Shown here: positions 23,101-34,813 of the stretch, one piece after another
Layout: every line of letters starts with the position of its first letter
Position numbering within the stretch: the first letter of the stretch is position 1
NCBI RefSeq assembly: GCF_000003815.2
Contig: NC_049979.1
Coordinates: 6,742,252 to 6,806,251 of the forward strand
Origin: Branchiostoma floridae
Lineage: Eukaryota; Chordata; Leptocardii; Amphioxiformes; Branchiostomatidae
Length of the DNA stretch: 64,000 bases
Direction of reading: 5' to 3'
Notes under the pieces: model-generated
The model's input: only the letters and a program-made list of their open reading frames with translations
What the model was told of the DNA's origin: nothing
The model's database searches: none
Position numbers and translations under genes: made by a program

Positions 23101-24110
23101 TTATTCATGCACGCACAGTCTAAAAATAACACACCACCAACATCCAATCAATATTCTTACGGACTCGTGACTTTTTTTGATAGTGTCGACGTGAAAAGAG
23201 TCGTTTTGATCTGGACACCTGGATATGGGAATGGCTATTCGGTCTTACCTCAGCGGAATCGAAAAAGTTGACTCCAAGTTCGAAGGCTTTATTCACAATG
23301 TCCCTGGAGACCTGCAAAAGTAAGAGGCAGAAACAAGACGTTATCAAGGCCAGCTCATCAGCGGTACGCAAGTGACATGGTCACAGGCAAGAGTTAGAGT
23401 TCACTCAATGGTTCAAAACAAAGATGTGGCGACCTTGTCGGGAACTTTATCAATATTTACTTAACCGTTGGTCAGGTGACAGGCACAAGATCGTTGCTCT
23501 GGCCGTTTCTGGTCAACATTTTAAAGTATGGTAACAGGTGTCAAAACCCGACATGCACGGCAAATGATGGCCAGGTGGGCGTGTCCCGGGAATGCTGATT
23601 TCCCGGTAAAATTCTTTTCCGCCGGTAAAACTCCTTCCATGCATATGTAGTTACTGTAACGTTACCATTTACGATTCTAGATCAACCACTGGCTTCAAGT
23701 GAACCGGATGTACGCAGGAATCGAGACTGGCTGCGCCGGCCTGATAGTCAGCTTATAATGTTTGGGGCGTCCAGTGGCATTCTATGAGAGACAGACTGAC
23801 CGTCAGTAAAGCAAACTTCTTTGTGACTTGTCGAAGAATTTATTGCATTGTCTGACCATAACGCAAGGTAACATGTTATAGCGCATCATAACACCCGTCA
23901 CACAGGCCCCATCATGATTATTTTGAGTAGAATATTGTACCAAACATCGACGGACATTTCCCAAGTCTAACAACGGTGGTGCACGTGAAGTGATACCTGT
24001 TCGTCTTGAGCAGGCCATGTTTCGTCGGCCTTCCCGGCGTTGAACTGCCAGGTCCCGAGACAGACCGAAGATACCTGGAGGTCAGTGTTGGAGAGCTGAC
24101 GACGTTCCAT
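20175..24110 (-). CDS. Aldo-keto reductase family protein
   Basis: NADP-dependent oxidoreductase of the aldo-keto reductase fold, 334 aa. Exons: 23997-24110, 23249-23311, 22832-23011, 22309-22467, 21479-21657, 20991-21042, 20705-20866, 20175-20270. Start MERRQLSNTDLQVS followed by CLGTWQF is typical of IolS/YajO-like AKRs. The catalytic tetrad is visible: Asp in FFDSAE with Tyr in AYGRHG across the exon 2/3 junction, Lys in ATKFGG, and His in YQVHW across the exon 3/4 junction. Cofactor-region motifs include GVCNFGG, YSPLQQGLLTGRF and VIVGCRTPQQLEDN. It belongs to the IolS-like group, not the vertebrate AKR1 group. The substrate is unknown. Seven introns and host-like flanks mean it is a resident nuclear gene, even if the subfamily is common in bacteria. 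Part of exon 5 is duplicated in the adjacent intron. Confidence 0.87.
21788..22113 (-). repeat. Partial tandem duplication of AKR exon 5 and intron 4
   Basis: Bases 21788-21849 repeat 21608-21669, i.e. the first 50 or so bases of exon 5 with its acceptor (one change in the exon part, GATC to AATC context). Bases 22017-22113 repeat the adjoining intron 21691-21787 (CATGGGGAAT...GACGTCAACAAT...GTCCCTCATAA). The second copy carries about 160 extra bases. The duplicated exon piece lacks its 3' part and donor and is not needed by the gene model. Confidence 0.7.
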
Positions 24111-24356
24111 GATAAGCCCAACTCCGGTTCAGGCTTCGAAACTGTCCTGCACTGAGTGCAGCGGTGCTATACCGGAAGTACTGTGTTCCCAAGTCCCAGT
24201 CGAACTGGAACTCTGATGACCTTTCAACTGAGATACTGTACTTCATACATTACCTGCCAGGTGGCGTAGTTGCACCGTTTAGGTGCCTGAGCGGAAAACA
24301 TGGCGGACTTTTCTGACTGACTGATCGGTTATGCCAAACTTTCTTCAAAATACTTC
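24111..24356. promoter_or_regulatory. Divergent promoter between the AKR gene and PIGH
   Basis: Only 246 bases separate the two start codons. ACCGGAAGT at 24171-24179 is a strong ETS/GABP-type site, a common feature of bidirectional housekeeping promoters. No TATA box is evident. The transcription start sites are not known. Confidence 0.55.
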
Positions 24357-26636
24357 ATGGCATTGCACCGCACGGAAGTATTTATGGGACTACATTGCGC
24401 CAATATGTGTATGTGTGAGACTACAGCCCCAAATGCCGCCATAAAACGTGACAAAAACGGAGGAATTCGAACGAGATCCCAGACAAGACGACTTCGACAT
24501 GAAGAAGACCTAAAACAGAAGACATGTTCCTGTCAGGGGGATGGTGCTGGCTTTCTCTCCAAAACTGTGCAACCCAAAGACTCGTACGCTGAATTTAGCC
24601 TTGAGTATGGCAGGAGAAGAATCTGGACTACCGTCTTCACTGTGTTACTTTTAAATGCATGTTTGCTGTGGTACACAGTGAGCTGTATGCAAACCAAGGT
24701 GAGATAATGGGGGGGGGGGGGGGGGGGGGTATCGATTCATAGGATGGGTTGATAGGTCACGCTGACACGCTATTAAAAAGCAAAGTGTGCCAAATATCAG
24801 GGTAGCCAAAGAGGGTTTCAAATATGAAATAGCAATACCGGACATCCGTACAGTGTTGAATCCAGTCACAAGGATAATAGCATAATAGGTGTTTGGCCCA
24901 GAACCCGGAGGAATTGGGTTTGAATCCCCTGACATGACATGATGTTGTGCCCGGGGGAAAGGCACTTCGCATGAATGTCCTTAATCTTCACTTAGGTGAA
25001 AATGAGTATGTAGCTTTGGTTAGGGATGTACCTCGGATAGGTTGTTAGATTAAGGTCCCTTGTTAGATGGGAGCCACACCTCAAGCATGTAAAACAACCT
25101 AACGCACTTATTGAAAAGAGTAGCAGTGATTCCCGGTGTGAGAGGGTCAAACTTAACAGTCAGACCACCTTGTGTAACATGCCATGTTTGGACACTAAAC
25201 TTAAAAGGACAGACAAGACAAGATATAGTTGGGTATTTCACAGCTTGATTAAGACTGTCCGTCAGTCACTAGTTGCTCAGTTGTAGTGAATTTCTTGTTG
25301 CTGTTTTCTGACAGTTGCAGTGGGTTCTATACGTGTTAGGAGGCCTGCAGCCCTGCCTTCTTCTGTACTACCTCAACTTTGTGCACGTTCGATCGGAGTC
25401 CATACAGGCGGTGTCATCTATAGGAGTACAACTCACCACAACCTACACCACAGGCAGACAGCAGTCCCACTACTATGACATGGTGGAGATACAAGATGTG
25501 GTCATAAATGAAGTGGTGACTATGGTGAGCATTACCTGTCAGTCATCTTAATCTTGGCGTATGATACATATCGACATTGTTTAAGTCATTGTAGTCTTAT
25601 TTAAGTTATTAGCATCTCCTTCAAATTGAGAGTATTCCTTTTACTTGTAAGAGTAATACCTAGACACTCTGTGATGTTAATGTGCCCAGGAATAACACAT
25701 TTTAGACATAGCTACAGATTTGTGCTCCTCATTTGCCAGTTACTTTCCGTAATACATGTATCTCCCTTGCAGCATTCTGTAGTGTTCTACCTGGTTTTGC
25801 TCATCAAAGATCCCAGCAGTGGCAATCTCAGGAGGGTCATACCTGTGTTTAAGGTGAGGTGAACCTCCTTGGGTGGGGACCTTTGGATATGTTGTCTAGT
25901 TTGATGACTCTCAAGAGTTGTCAGGACAAAATGGTAAAGAAAGTGTTTAGTACATGATCACCATTCCAACACATGCAGATACACATATAGTGATATACAC
26001 GAATTCACATGCTTATTTAAAAAAACAAACTCATGCAGACCCATGCATGAATAGCAGCGTTACTTAGTGCTGTTGCCTTTTTCTATTCTGAGTTTTCAGT
26101 GTGACAGTACAGAGCTGTATATCTTGAATTGACTACACTACGGTAATGCGTAAGGCCTAGGAAAAAAATGTTGTGTTTCCTGTTTCAGTCTTCTAATGTC
26201 AAACATTAATTTTGTGCATAGTAGATACATTATCCTTCATTAGATAGGACAGGCAGTGTTTTTACTTCAATAGGAAGCAGGCTGAATAAAAATTGAAGCT
26301 GGAAGCTATGTGACTCACTGCCCACCCAAAAAAAGTCTAGGGTTGGCAGGTTTTTCTAGGGTAGGTACTAGTAGGGAAACAGGAAACAGAATTTTTTTTC
26401 TAGGCCTAAGGGCTGATGTACCAGTGTACTCCTAGCAATGTTAATTTGAGTCACCACTGTGTCTCCTTCTGTGTAGAAATTTGTGACCTTGGGAATTGAA
26501 CTAGATCAGGGACCTGTGCTCTTCTATGTTCTAATTTTGTGTTCTTTATTCTCCACAGCATTCCTACCCTAAACTGGACTTTTTGGTGAAAGTCTACAAT
26601 GGAGTGCAAGATGTTCTTCATCCATCCTTGTCTTGA
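24357..26636 (+). CDS. PIGH: PIGH, GPI N-acetylglucosaminyltransferase subunit H
   Basis: Subunit of the endoplasmic-reticulum complex that transfers GlcNAc to phosphatidylinositol, the first step of GPI anchor synthesis (family knowledge). Exons 24357-24698, 25315-25524, 25773-25853 and 26559-26636 join in phase 0 to 236 aa. The conserved PIG-H region is clear: SIGVQLTTTYTTG, then VINEVVTMHSVVFYLVLLIKDP, with VIPVFKHSYPKL near the end, all close to human PIGH. Two hydrophobic segments at about residues 90-110 and 118-137 match the family's membrane hairpin. The protein is longer than human PIGH (about 188 aa) because of an N-terminal extension rich in charged residues. A later in-frame Met at 24384 is an alternative start, so the true N-terminus is uncertain. 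Confidence 0.88.
24711..24729. repeat. Poly-G tract
   Basis: A run of 19 G just inside PIGH intron 1, twelve bases after the exon 1 donor. It may form a G-quadruplex in the transcript, and it is prone to sequencing error. Confidence 0.7.
24895..25070 (+). mobile_element. Degenerate SINE of the GACATGACATGATGTTGTGCCC type
   Basis: A B-box-like GGGTTTGAATCCC is followed by GACATGACATGATGTTGTG, AAAGGCACTTCGC and AGGTGAAAATGAGTA, the core order of a tRNA-related SINE found in invertebrate deuterostomes (from memory). It lies in PIGH intron 1. Boundaries are approximate. Confidence 0.55.
26149..26412. mobile_element. MITE in PIGH intron 3
   Basis: GCGTAAGGCCTAGGAAAAAAA and GTTTCCTGTTTC near the left end recur inverted as GAAACAGGAAACAGAA and TTTTTTTTCTAGGCCTAAG at the right end. 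About 264 bases, no open frame. Confidence 0.6.
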
Positions 26637-28962
26637 GTTTTGTTTGATCCTTCATTTATTACCAGACGTCATTAGTTACCAGTTTTCTGTGAAAAATAGT
26701 ACAGAACAGTGACCTTTGTTCCATGGAAAATGTAAAATGATATATAAACTCTGACTACACAGAACTAGCTTTGTATGTCGACGTTGTAACAAATGAATAC
26801 TATGTGAAAGAAAAGGATTGACCTGCAGAAGAAACAAGCTGAGTCAACCAAGTAATGTCTATTGTATACTTAATCTAGAAATGCTGCTGAGTAACCCTTC
26901 CAATCAGAAATTGAACTAAATGTCTATATGTAAGTCAGTATAGAAGTGTTCATATATATAGGAATACATTATGGGGACTAGTTTATGCAAAGCCTTCTTG
27001 CCCCAAAAAAGAGACAGACTGTTTGATATGTGATATGGCAGGGAAGTTGCCCATTTTTAAAGTGGCCTTTAATATAGGAGCTGTCTGTAAGAGTGTGTGT
27101 GATGTGTACTTATCAGGGGTTGTAACAAATGAGAACAGAATCTATAGTCAGCTTGCCCTGTTCGTATGGTAGCTGTTCTTGTAAATTTGTATTATTGATA
27201 CTCGAAGAAGGGAACTGACTGGTAAGAGAAGCTATTGGATGGTTATTTTTGGGGACCATGTACAGTGATAATTGTTATTGCACAGATAACAAACATACTG
27301 TAAGACACCTGATATCAGAAGCTGGTACTGTACTATGTAATAAGTTAACACTTCTGATATATCAGTCAAACTTATGTATATAGCATCAAAGGGAAGGGAA
27401 TCAAACTGAAGTATGACAGCTGACACAAAGTTAAACTGCATTTAAATGCCAACTTGGTCAGTAGACTCATTACTTGTTACATTAGCCGTGAAAGGAACAT
27501 GATTACAACTGACACCAATGCTGCAATGTGTTAAACATAACCAAGGAAGCACAATCATGTAAGGTAAAAAAAACAATATACCAGCAGTAACAAAACCATT
27601 TTAATTCACCAGGTATGTGTGTGATAAGTATTAAGCTAGCCCATTCTTTGTGAAAATGCAAGTGAACTGTGCCTTACACAAATGTATAAATGTTCTATGG
27701 AATTTATTATGTATGCAAACTTAACATTTAAGTTGCATAAACTTGCATTTGATTGTAATTTCTCACAGAAATTTACCTTATCCATGTGATATATACATTG
27801 CTTGAGTAACTGCTATTTGGCATATTGTATTCCCTGGATCATGCTATTTGCTGCTCATAGTACTATGTACTTACAGAATTTGCTGATACATCTACCACTG
27901 TCCATCAAAGTTTCAGCTCAGCCAATAGAAAGACAGCTTTTACTTTTAGGTTGGTCAGGTCTTTGCATTTCTGTGTTTTGACAGAGGCAAATGGGATCAA
28001 TGTTCATTGTTTGGGACAGTAAATAACTTATTAATCACCTGAAGCTAACCTATGATGTTGTCCATTGGATAGATCAAGGAGGTTAAAAAAGACCTTTTTT
28101 AACCTCCTTGGATAGATAGAAATGCTATAGCTGGTTGTACATGTTTTACAGCTACAAAGGTTGTAGTAGTAGCAGTAACATGTATTATGATGTAACGTTA
28201 GTACTGGTAATGGTTTATTCTCCCTCATAAAATTTACACTGTATTGCATGGATTAACTTTTATATGTGCAGTTGATCCTTGAGTTGATTGAATATTTTTC
28301 TACCATGTAAAATGCATGAAGAGTCATGGGCTTACCGGTATGTCTCATTTTTTGAACCAGATGTTGTTGTTGCTTGTATTTTTCTGCGTATTATAAATCA
28401 AGTTGTATGTATTTCTGACCTACCTGTTTGATCTCTATTATGTTAGATCTCGGAAAGCTAGCAAGCGCGAAAGAATTAGAGGACGATAGAACTAGAGGTC
28501 GAATACTAAGTAGACCGCTTCATCAGCATGATTGGGACATTTTCAGAGAGAGGGTGGGTAAAATATTGATTCTATGACGTCATGGTCATACCAAACCTTT
28601 AAGGGAATCCCAAAATAAGAAGTTTAGACAGAAAATAGTTCAAACATAAAACATATCAAAGGATTAACCTTAAATGGAATGTTTTTATATTGCTTAAAAG
28701 TGGTATTGGTAACTCGTATATACATTTTTGATTTGTGTCCGTCTTTTACAAACGCGTAGTTAGTACACCACCCCTTCACTGATATGGAATGTACCAGTAG
28801 GTCAGGGGTCAAGTATATTTGTTGACACGTCCCGGACATCCCGGGGCTCCGAAAGACTGCGTGCAAAGCTCAGATCGGTTCAGTACAGCTAGCTGGATAC
28901 ACGCGAAGTAGCCGTTTCTATTTCTGAGTCAAGTTGTTCAATAAATCGAGCCCATATCCGCG
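26637..28962. other. PIGH 3' UTR and intergenic region before GNMT
   Basis: About 2.3 kb of AT-rich sequence with no supported coding exon. A foldback at 28075-28110 is the only structured element recognised. No canonical AATAAA close to the PIGH stop was spotted. Confidence 0.5.
28075..28110. repeat. AAGGAGGTT hairpin
   Basis: CAAGGAGGTTAAAAAAG and CTTTTTTAACCTCCTTG are exact inverted repeats with a 2-base spacer. A shorter relative, CCAAGGAGG...CCTCCTTG, is at 36638-36664. It is probably the collapsed remains of a terminal-inverted-repeat element. Confidence 0.7.
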
Positions 28963-31900
28963 ATGGTAGACAGCGTTTACCGTACCCGCTCCCTCGGCGT
29001 GGGGGCTTCGGGTCTGCCCGATCAGTACGCCGACGGGAAGGCGGCCCGCGTGTGGCAGCTGTACATCGGGAGCGTGTCCAGCCGAACCGACACCTACCGC
29101 CAGTGGATCTGTAAAACCCTCAGAGATCACGGATGTCACCATATCTTAGATGTAGCCTGCGGTACAGGGTAGGTGTTTCACCTCTGCTTTCAGTGACATG
29201 ATGATGCAGGAACACAAATTATGAAATAACGGTTATGCTTTTTGCTCCTCGGATCCGATACTGCTCGAAACCCTTTATTAATGCTTGCAGTCAATGATCA
29301 TATTTAGAAAATCGTAGTTTATTATATGGATTAAATGAACGGTTACACAGGCAGCTGGTTTAGAATAACGTTACAGCATAACTTTACTTGGTTATTCGGC
29401 TTGGCGAAAACATAATCCGTTACATGAACGTCCTTTGACGAAGACCTTCATCTGGTTGGGCATGTCGCAATATTCAAGAGGAGAGAGTTGTTTGAAACAC
29501 AGCGAGGAAAAATTTTCGAAAAAAAAATAACAATCACGGTTTTAGTCAAGAAAATGCTGAGTCAAAACTTCTGTTTTATTCTTCCTCAGCAGTTTTGTTC
29601 AGTATTAAGCCACATCATAGTAAACACCCCAGCTAAATCAGAGGCTCCCGCTCTGTGAGCCGGTTCTGACCAGTTCATTCTGGCCCGCATGGACAACTTG
29701 TTTTTGTTGTGGTGGATCAGGTTTCACGGGAGGTGGGCGTGGCCAGAAGACGCGACTGTGGTTGGTCAGGTCACATAGGATTGCCTAACCCTTGGGGGTT
29801 AAAGTTTAAACAAGCAAAACAAATGCCATGTGATCAGAGTACACATATGTTTGGTATGTACAGTGGGCTGAAGCAGGCATCTATAGAATTTGGTAATGGC
29901 AGAAGTCATGGCAAGTACACATGACCCTCATGCCACATGTGATAGAGTCACATGAAAGTCAAGATGTAAATTGTCAAATGCGTGAAAGAATGGGTCTAAT
30001 TGCTTCCCCCACTGGCATAACCTAAAACTTTTCAAGAGATATGTAATGTTACAGTAATCTGCCATTACTATCCAGTCAATGTAACCAAAAACATTTAAGT
30101 GGCTCACAAAGAGCATTGTTTTGTGGTGATTTGAAGTAGATTTTTAAAAAATCAATCCATTGGTAACAACAAGGAGGTTATATAGGGATGTAGTCCGTAG
30201 GATGATAAAACCTTCATGTGTTTACATTGTCCCCTGTGTATTTACATTGACCTTGGTATCCACTGCATGCGTCTGCTTCAAAGCAGTCCTTGCCTAGCAC
30301 TGTGAGGGATAACCGTAACGTTAGCACCAGGTCTAAAATCCCTGAATCTGGGAGGATTAGATTAATAAGTTAAAAGTAACAATGGAAAATAGGGTGTTTG
30401 ATGTCAAAGTTCACAACTGAACATGCTGAAACCAAGCACTGTTATGTATACCTCCTTGCTGAAACCAGCCTGGAGGGTGTTGACCCAGGCCAGGGTGGGA
30501 TCCAGATCCAGGCAGTTCTAACCTGTTCTCACCAAGGCTGTCTTCAGTCCTGTAGGGCACTGATACATAGTCACATGGCATACATGGCAGTTAAATAGGT
30601 ACAGTAGCTTTCAAAGCTCATACATCCATTGTAACATGCATATGGTTGGGTGTTTCATTCACTTCAGCATTTATAACTGCCTACCATTGCAAATTTACAT
30701 CTGTACTTACATGTAAACAAACACTAAATGATAATGACAGAATATGGTGGGAAATATTAGAGCCATTTGGTCTTGCAGAAATTTTGAGAAAACAGTTGTT
30801 GGAAATTTTTGGATAGGTATGGTCCTTGAAGTTGTAATTTAATGATCTTATTTTCAGTATTCTCCTTCCACAAGTATGCCACTATGCGTGGAAGGAGAAC
30901 AATGAAAATAACATCATTTGCATTCATGAATGGTTTTAAAAAAACAATCATACCAACAATACAAACACACACAGTGTAAAATCTATTTTTGGGTTTGCAT
31001 GACAGTTCTTTCTCCCTAGATCCTTGTGACACACACCAAGTACAATTTCTTCCCAATCTTCTACAAGTCCCTCAGTATGGGTGCATACAAACCAGGCTAC
31101 AACAACCTACTGTTGAATCTCTTCTTGTCGAAGTTTAATAGGAATCAAATTCACATCTCTGTGAACAGGAAATGCCTGTAGATGGAATCCAAATATCCTC
31201 CAGTTCAATTATATATTCAGTCATGAATATCTCAAACATTCTCTATGACCATAAATGCTTAAAGAAAGACTGATTCACTGGTTGTTTTCATTGCTGTAGA
31301 TGCAGAGTCAGTAGATGATGATGTGATGATGATGATAAAAGACATTGTCGGTCTTTCTACAGCATAGATTCCATCATGTTGCTGGAGGAAGGCTTCCAGG
31401 TGACCAGCAGTGATGCCAGTGACAAGATGCTGAAGTATGCCTTAAAGGAACGCTGGAACCGGCGCAAGGAGGATGCCTTTGACAAGTGGGGTAAGTAAGG
31501 ACTCCTTCTTGTCGGCAGTCTTAACTTATATTGGATATTCTTACGCCTCTCAATGGTAGGGTAAACTTAAAGTGAATAACAATGTATGTACTTTGTCCAA
31601 GACAATACTGGAAGGAGATCTATATCTGTTGAACCAAGGATGTTATATAGCATCCTTGCATGAACTTAAAGTTAGCTTTACTTTCTTTGCTCAACTTTGG
31701 AGTCCTGATTCCTGAGCCAATGTTTCTTTAGAATGAAATTTTTCCACACATGACTATGCATTGAATTTTGAGTTTTGAAAAGCATATTTTGTCTTTGATA
31801 AAAGGAGAGGAATATCGAATTCTGATATGAAGCATTTTTAGGGTTTGGGCTAGAATTTACTCACATGCACCTGTTCTGAATATTCCTAGTGATTGAGGAG

Positions 31901-34813
31901 GGGAACTGGCTGACCCTGAAGGAGGACCTGGAGGACGTTGCCCCTGCAGAAGGGTTTGATGCCGTCCTGTGTCTGGGCAACTCATTTGCACATCTGCCGG
32001 ACTTTGACGGGGACCAACACAATATCAGGGTTGGTTCCTTCTTCATCCCCATTGGATGCCAGCTAGCTGTGAATGAATGCTGCTCCATTCTGCATATGTG
32101 AGCTAAGGTGTAGATATCATGTTGGTAGTACTGGTATCTACAGTACTGTAAATGCATACATTTTTACAGTGGTTTTATGTTCACGGTTTTCACGTTGCCA
32201 AATCACTGGGAACTTAAAACCATCACAAATGCTTTTTCATGGCAGTAAGAGACTACATTGCATGGTGCTACCACAAACTTAAAACCACCACAAACATTCC
32301 TTTTTCCACTACCGCAAAATTAAATTCCTGCGAACTTAAATGCATTTACAATAATAGATATATACCTACCTACCAACCTGGTCTCTTGACCTCCAAGTTG
32401 TTGGGGGATTAAGGTAGACATGAAGATCATATCCAGTTGCTTGAGTAACTGCTTTTTGGCATACTCATGTAGAAATTAGTTATTGAAATAGCTAAACGTC
32501 TTGGGCTGAACATACAAAGTGTCTTTTAAGCAATCTTGATTACACCCATTCATTACACCATCCCTGCAGACTGCCCTGAAGAACTTTGCTGGGATGGTGA
32601 AGCCAGGAGGGGTCCTGATGGTGGATCATCGTAACTATGACTACATCATAGAGAACGGCAGAGTTCCACAGGCCAACTCACTGTACTACAAGGTTTGTTT
32701 CTGTCAGCCTCTGTCTATATTTCATTCATGAAAAACACAAATTGGCATCCTGGCTGTTTTTCATTGAGGTCATGAGGGTAGGGTTAGACAAAAATATAGC
32801 AAAGAAGCTTATGGTGCATGTCCATTGATCCAGTGAGTAGAGAATGCTTCTCTTCTTTGTTTTAGTGGTAAGCAATCCTTCTTGAGCTCAACGTCAGGAA
32901 TCCTAATGCTACCCGAAAGTGTTTTTGATCCAGATATGTGCAATACACACGTTGCAGGAATACAGCCTTTTGAGAATACAGTCAGTACTTTTGAGTGGCC
33001 ATTAGACTTACGCTACAGAGGAGGCAGTTGTGAAAACTTTCCCAACTGACCTCCAATGTGTTCACACACACACACATTGATTAATTGCTTTACAGCTGAC
33101 CAAATGCTGTGTAGAAATAGTGAGCTAAGTTCAAATCCATGCCAGTGACCACCTTGCAGTCTAGCTAGCTTTTTTGTTATTACCTTTGATTATCTTTCAC
33201 ATTGACACAATGTGGGACTAGGTGAGGCAAGGTGACATAAAGAAGTCTTGTGGCCAACTGTCTACTGTGACCATTTTCTTGATAAGTCTTTATAAGCTTG
33301 ACTGTGGTTATTAGACAGGAAAATCCAAAGTTTTCATACATTCTGCTGGTTCAAACTAAAGGATAACAGACCTGTTCTAACGTCTATCACAATTGGTTCA
33401 TATACAGGGTAAGAGGGTCAAGGAGATCAAGACCTCCGTACTGTGGGTTGACGGGACCTGCAAGATGATAACTCTGGATTACACCATCGATATCAGCGAA
33501 TACTCTGAAGATGACGCGCCCATCAAGAAGCTGCGCATCGAGGGGGAGGAAAGTGAACCACACTACAGGTGAGATATCTCTGCAGAGGCGAAGATTCTCA
33601 GAACTGATGGGTAAATTCTGTACAGGTTCGTTCACAGGACTCCTCAGTACATGTGAGACACCTTGCACTAACTCAGTACAGGTAAGAAACCTCTGCATAG
33701 ATAACTTCAAGATACAATGTACAGAAGGCAATCCTCAGTGCAGGTTGAGAGCCTTGGCCAGTATGGATGTGACAGCAGCACCTCGGTACAGGTACATCAC
33801 CATAGAAGTTACTTCAGACCCAATCATGTAAAATGATTAATTGGCTAGCATATGAAGAAGAAAGCAAAAACAAAAGCCTTATGATTACCTCTAGCCCTGT
33901 GAGATTTCTCTGTCTATCTAGCTTTCTGTATTCAGTCACTGGGATGTGTGTACAGTAGCCACAACATGTATCTATTGCTATTCTTTTCTAAGTTGCTTCC
34001 CTCCTGTTTTCATCACTGTTTTCTCTGCCTTTTCTTGCTTTTCTTTGTTTACAGTCAACAGGCAAAGGAGGACCAAGCAATCCGCAATCTCCAGGACAGG
34101 TTCAGGTTTGGGGCAGATGTTACTGAGTTGTTTCCTCCACTTTCCAAGAGCCTGTAGTAGTAGAAGCACTTTACTTTTGTAAGTGTTTTTACTAACCTGC
34201 AAGAAAAAGTTTTTTTGTAGATTCAAATACTATAGAATATATAATGGTAATCTGTTGCATATGAAGTGGGATATTTCAGAACAAAGTTCCTGACTGATGG
34301 TTGCAAGATGCTGATTATCCATGTGTGCATCACTCACTCACTCACTCACTCACTCACTCACTCACTCACTCACACACTCACTATCAATCACACACTCACT
34401 ATCAATCACTCAGCCACTCTCTAAATCACTCACACTTGCTCACTCAATCACTCAGCCACTCAAATGTGCTTGCAAATAGATGTTATGGTTTGATGGCAAA
34501 CTGTATGTAGGATGTAAAAGGTTTGTCCTTGACTGTACACAATAAAGTGATATCAGTTATTTGATGGATATGTATTGTGCTTTATTAGCAAAATGTCAGT
34601 AGTATTGGGATGTGTAGAATAAGATAAACAGCCATGTTTTTGCCTTGCAGCAAGTTCCGCCTGTCGTACCACCCCCACCGTCTGGAAACGTTCAACAAGC
34701 AGCTGACAGAGGCCTTCGATGGCAACTGCAAGCACACAGTGTACGGGGACTTCAAGCCCATAGACCAAGTCAAGGACCCAGGCTACTACATCCATGTGGT
34801 GCAGAAGTTATAG
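28963..34813 (+). CDS. GNMT: Glycine N-methyltransferase
   Basis: Cytosolic enzyme that methylates glycine to sarcosine using S-adenosylmethionine and so buffers the SAM/SAH ratio (family knowledge). Exons 28963-29168, 31363-31490, 31890-32029, 32570-32692, 33408-33568 and 34651-34813 give 306 aa, against about 295 in vertebrates. Seen: the N-terminal signature YRTRSLGV and ARVWQLYIG; the SAM-binding glycine loop [10 protein letters not shown] (62-71); an acidic motif SSDASDKML; the active-site region [19 protein letters not shown]; and the C-terminal YGDFKP and YYIHVVQK. All phases are consistent. The upstream stretch has no in-frame competing Met. An in-frame alternative last exon lies in intron 5. 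An AATAAA at 35294-35299 is a candidate signal for the main transcript. Confidence 0.93.
34055..34157 (+). CDS. GNMT: Candidate alternative last exon of GNMT
   Basis: An acceptor with a pyrimidine tract (TTTCTTTGTTTACAG, ending 34054) opens a frame in the same phase as exon 6. The split Ser codon (AG|T) is followed by 32 further residues ([19 protein letters not shown]... ending KSL), then TAG. AATAAA at 34541-34546 lies between this exon and the canonical exon 6 (34651), so a complete shorter transcript of 286 codons could be made. It would replace the last 54 residues of GNMT, including YGDFKP. The evidence is splice phase, open frame and polyadenylation signal only. No homology is known to me. 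Confidence 0.4.
34327..34462. repeat. (CACT)n microsatellite
   Basis: About 13 clean CACT units, then degenerate CACT/CAAT repeats, in GNMT intron 5 between the candidate alternative last exon and its AATAAA. Confidence 0.9.

Noticed and set aside
20175-24110. Aldo-keto reductase as a recent bacterial transfer
   Set aside because: Although the subfamily is common in bacteria, the gene has seven spliceosomal introns with regular phases and shares a promoter with a eukaryotic gene.
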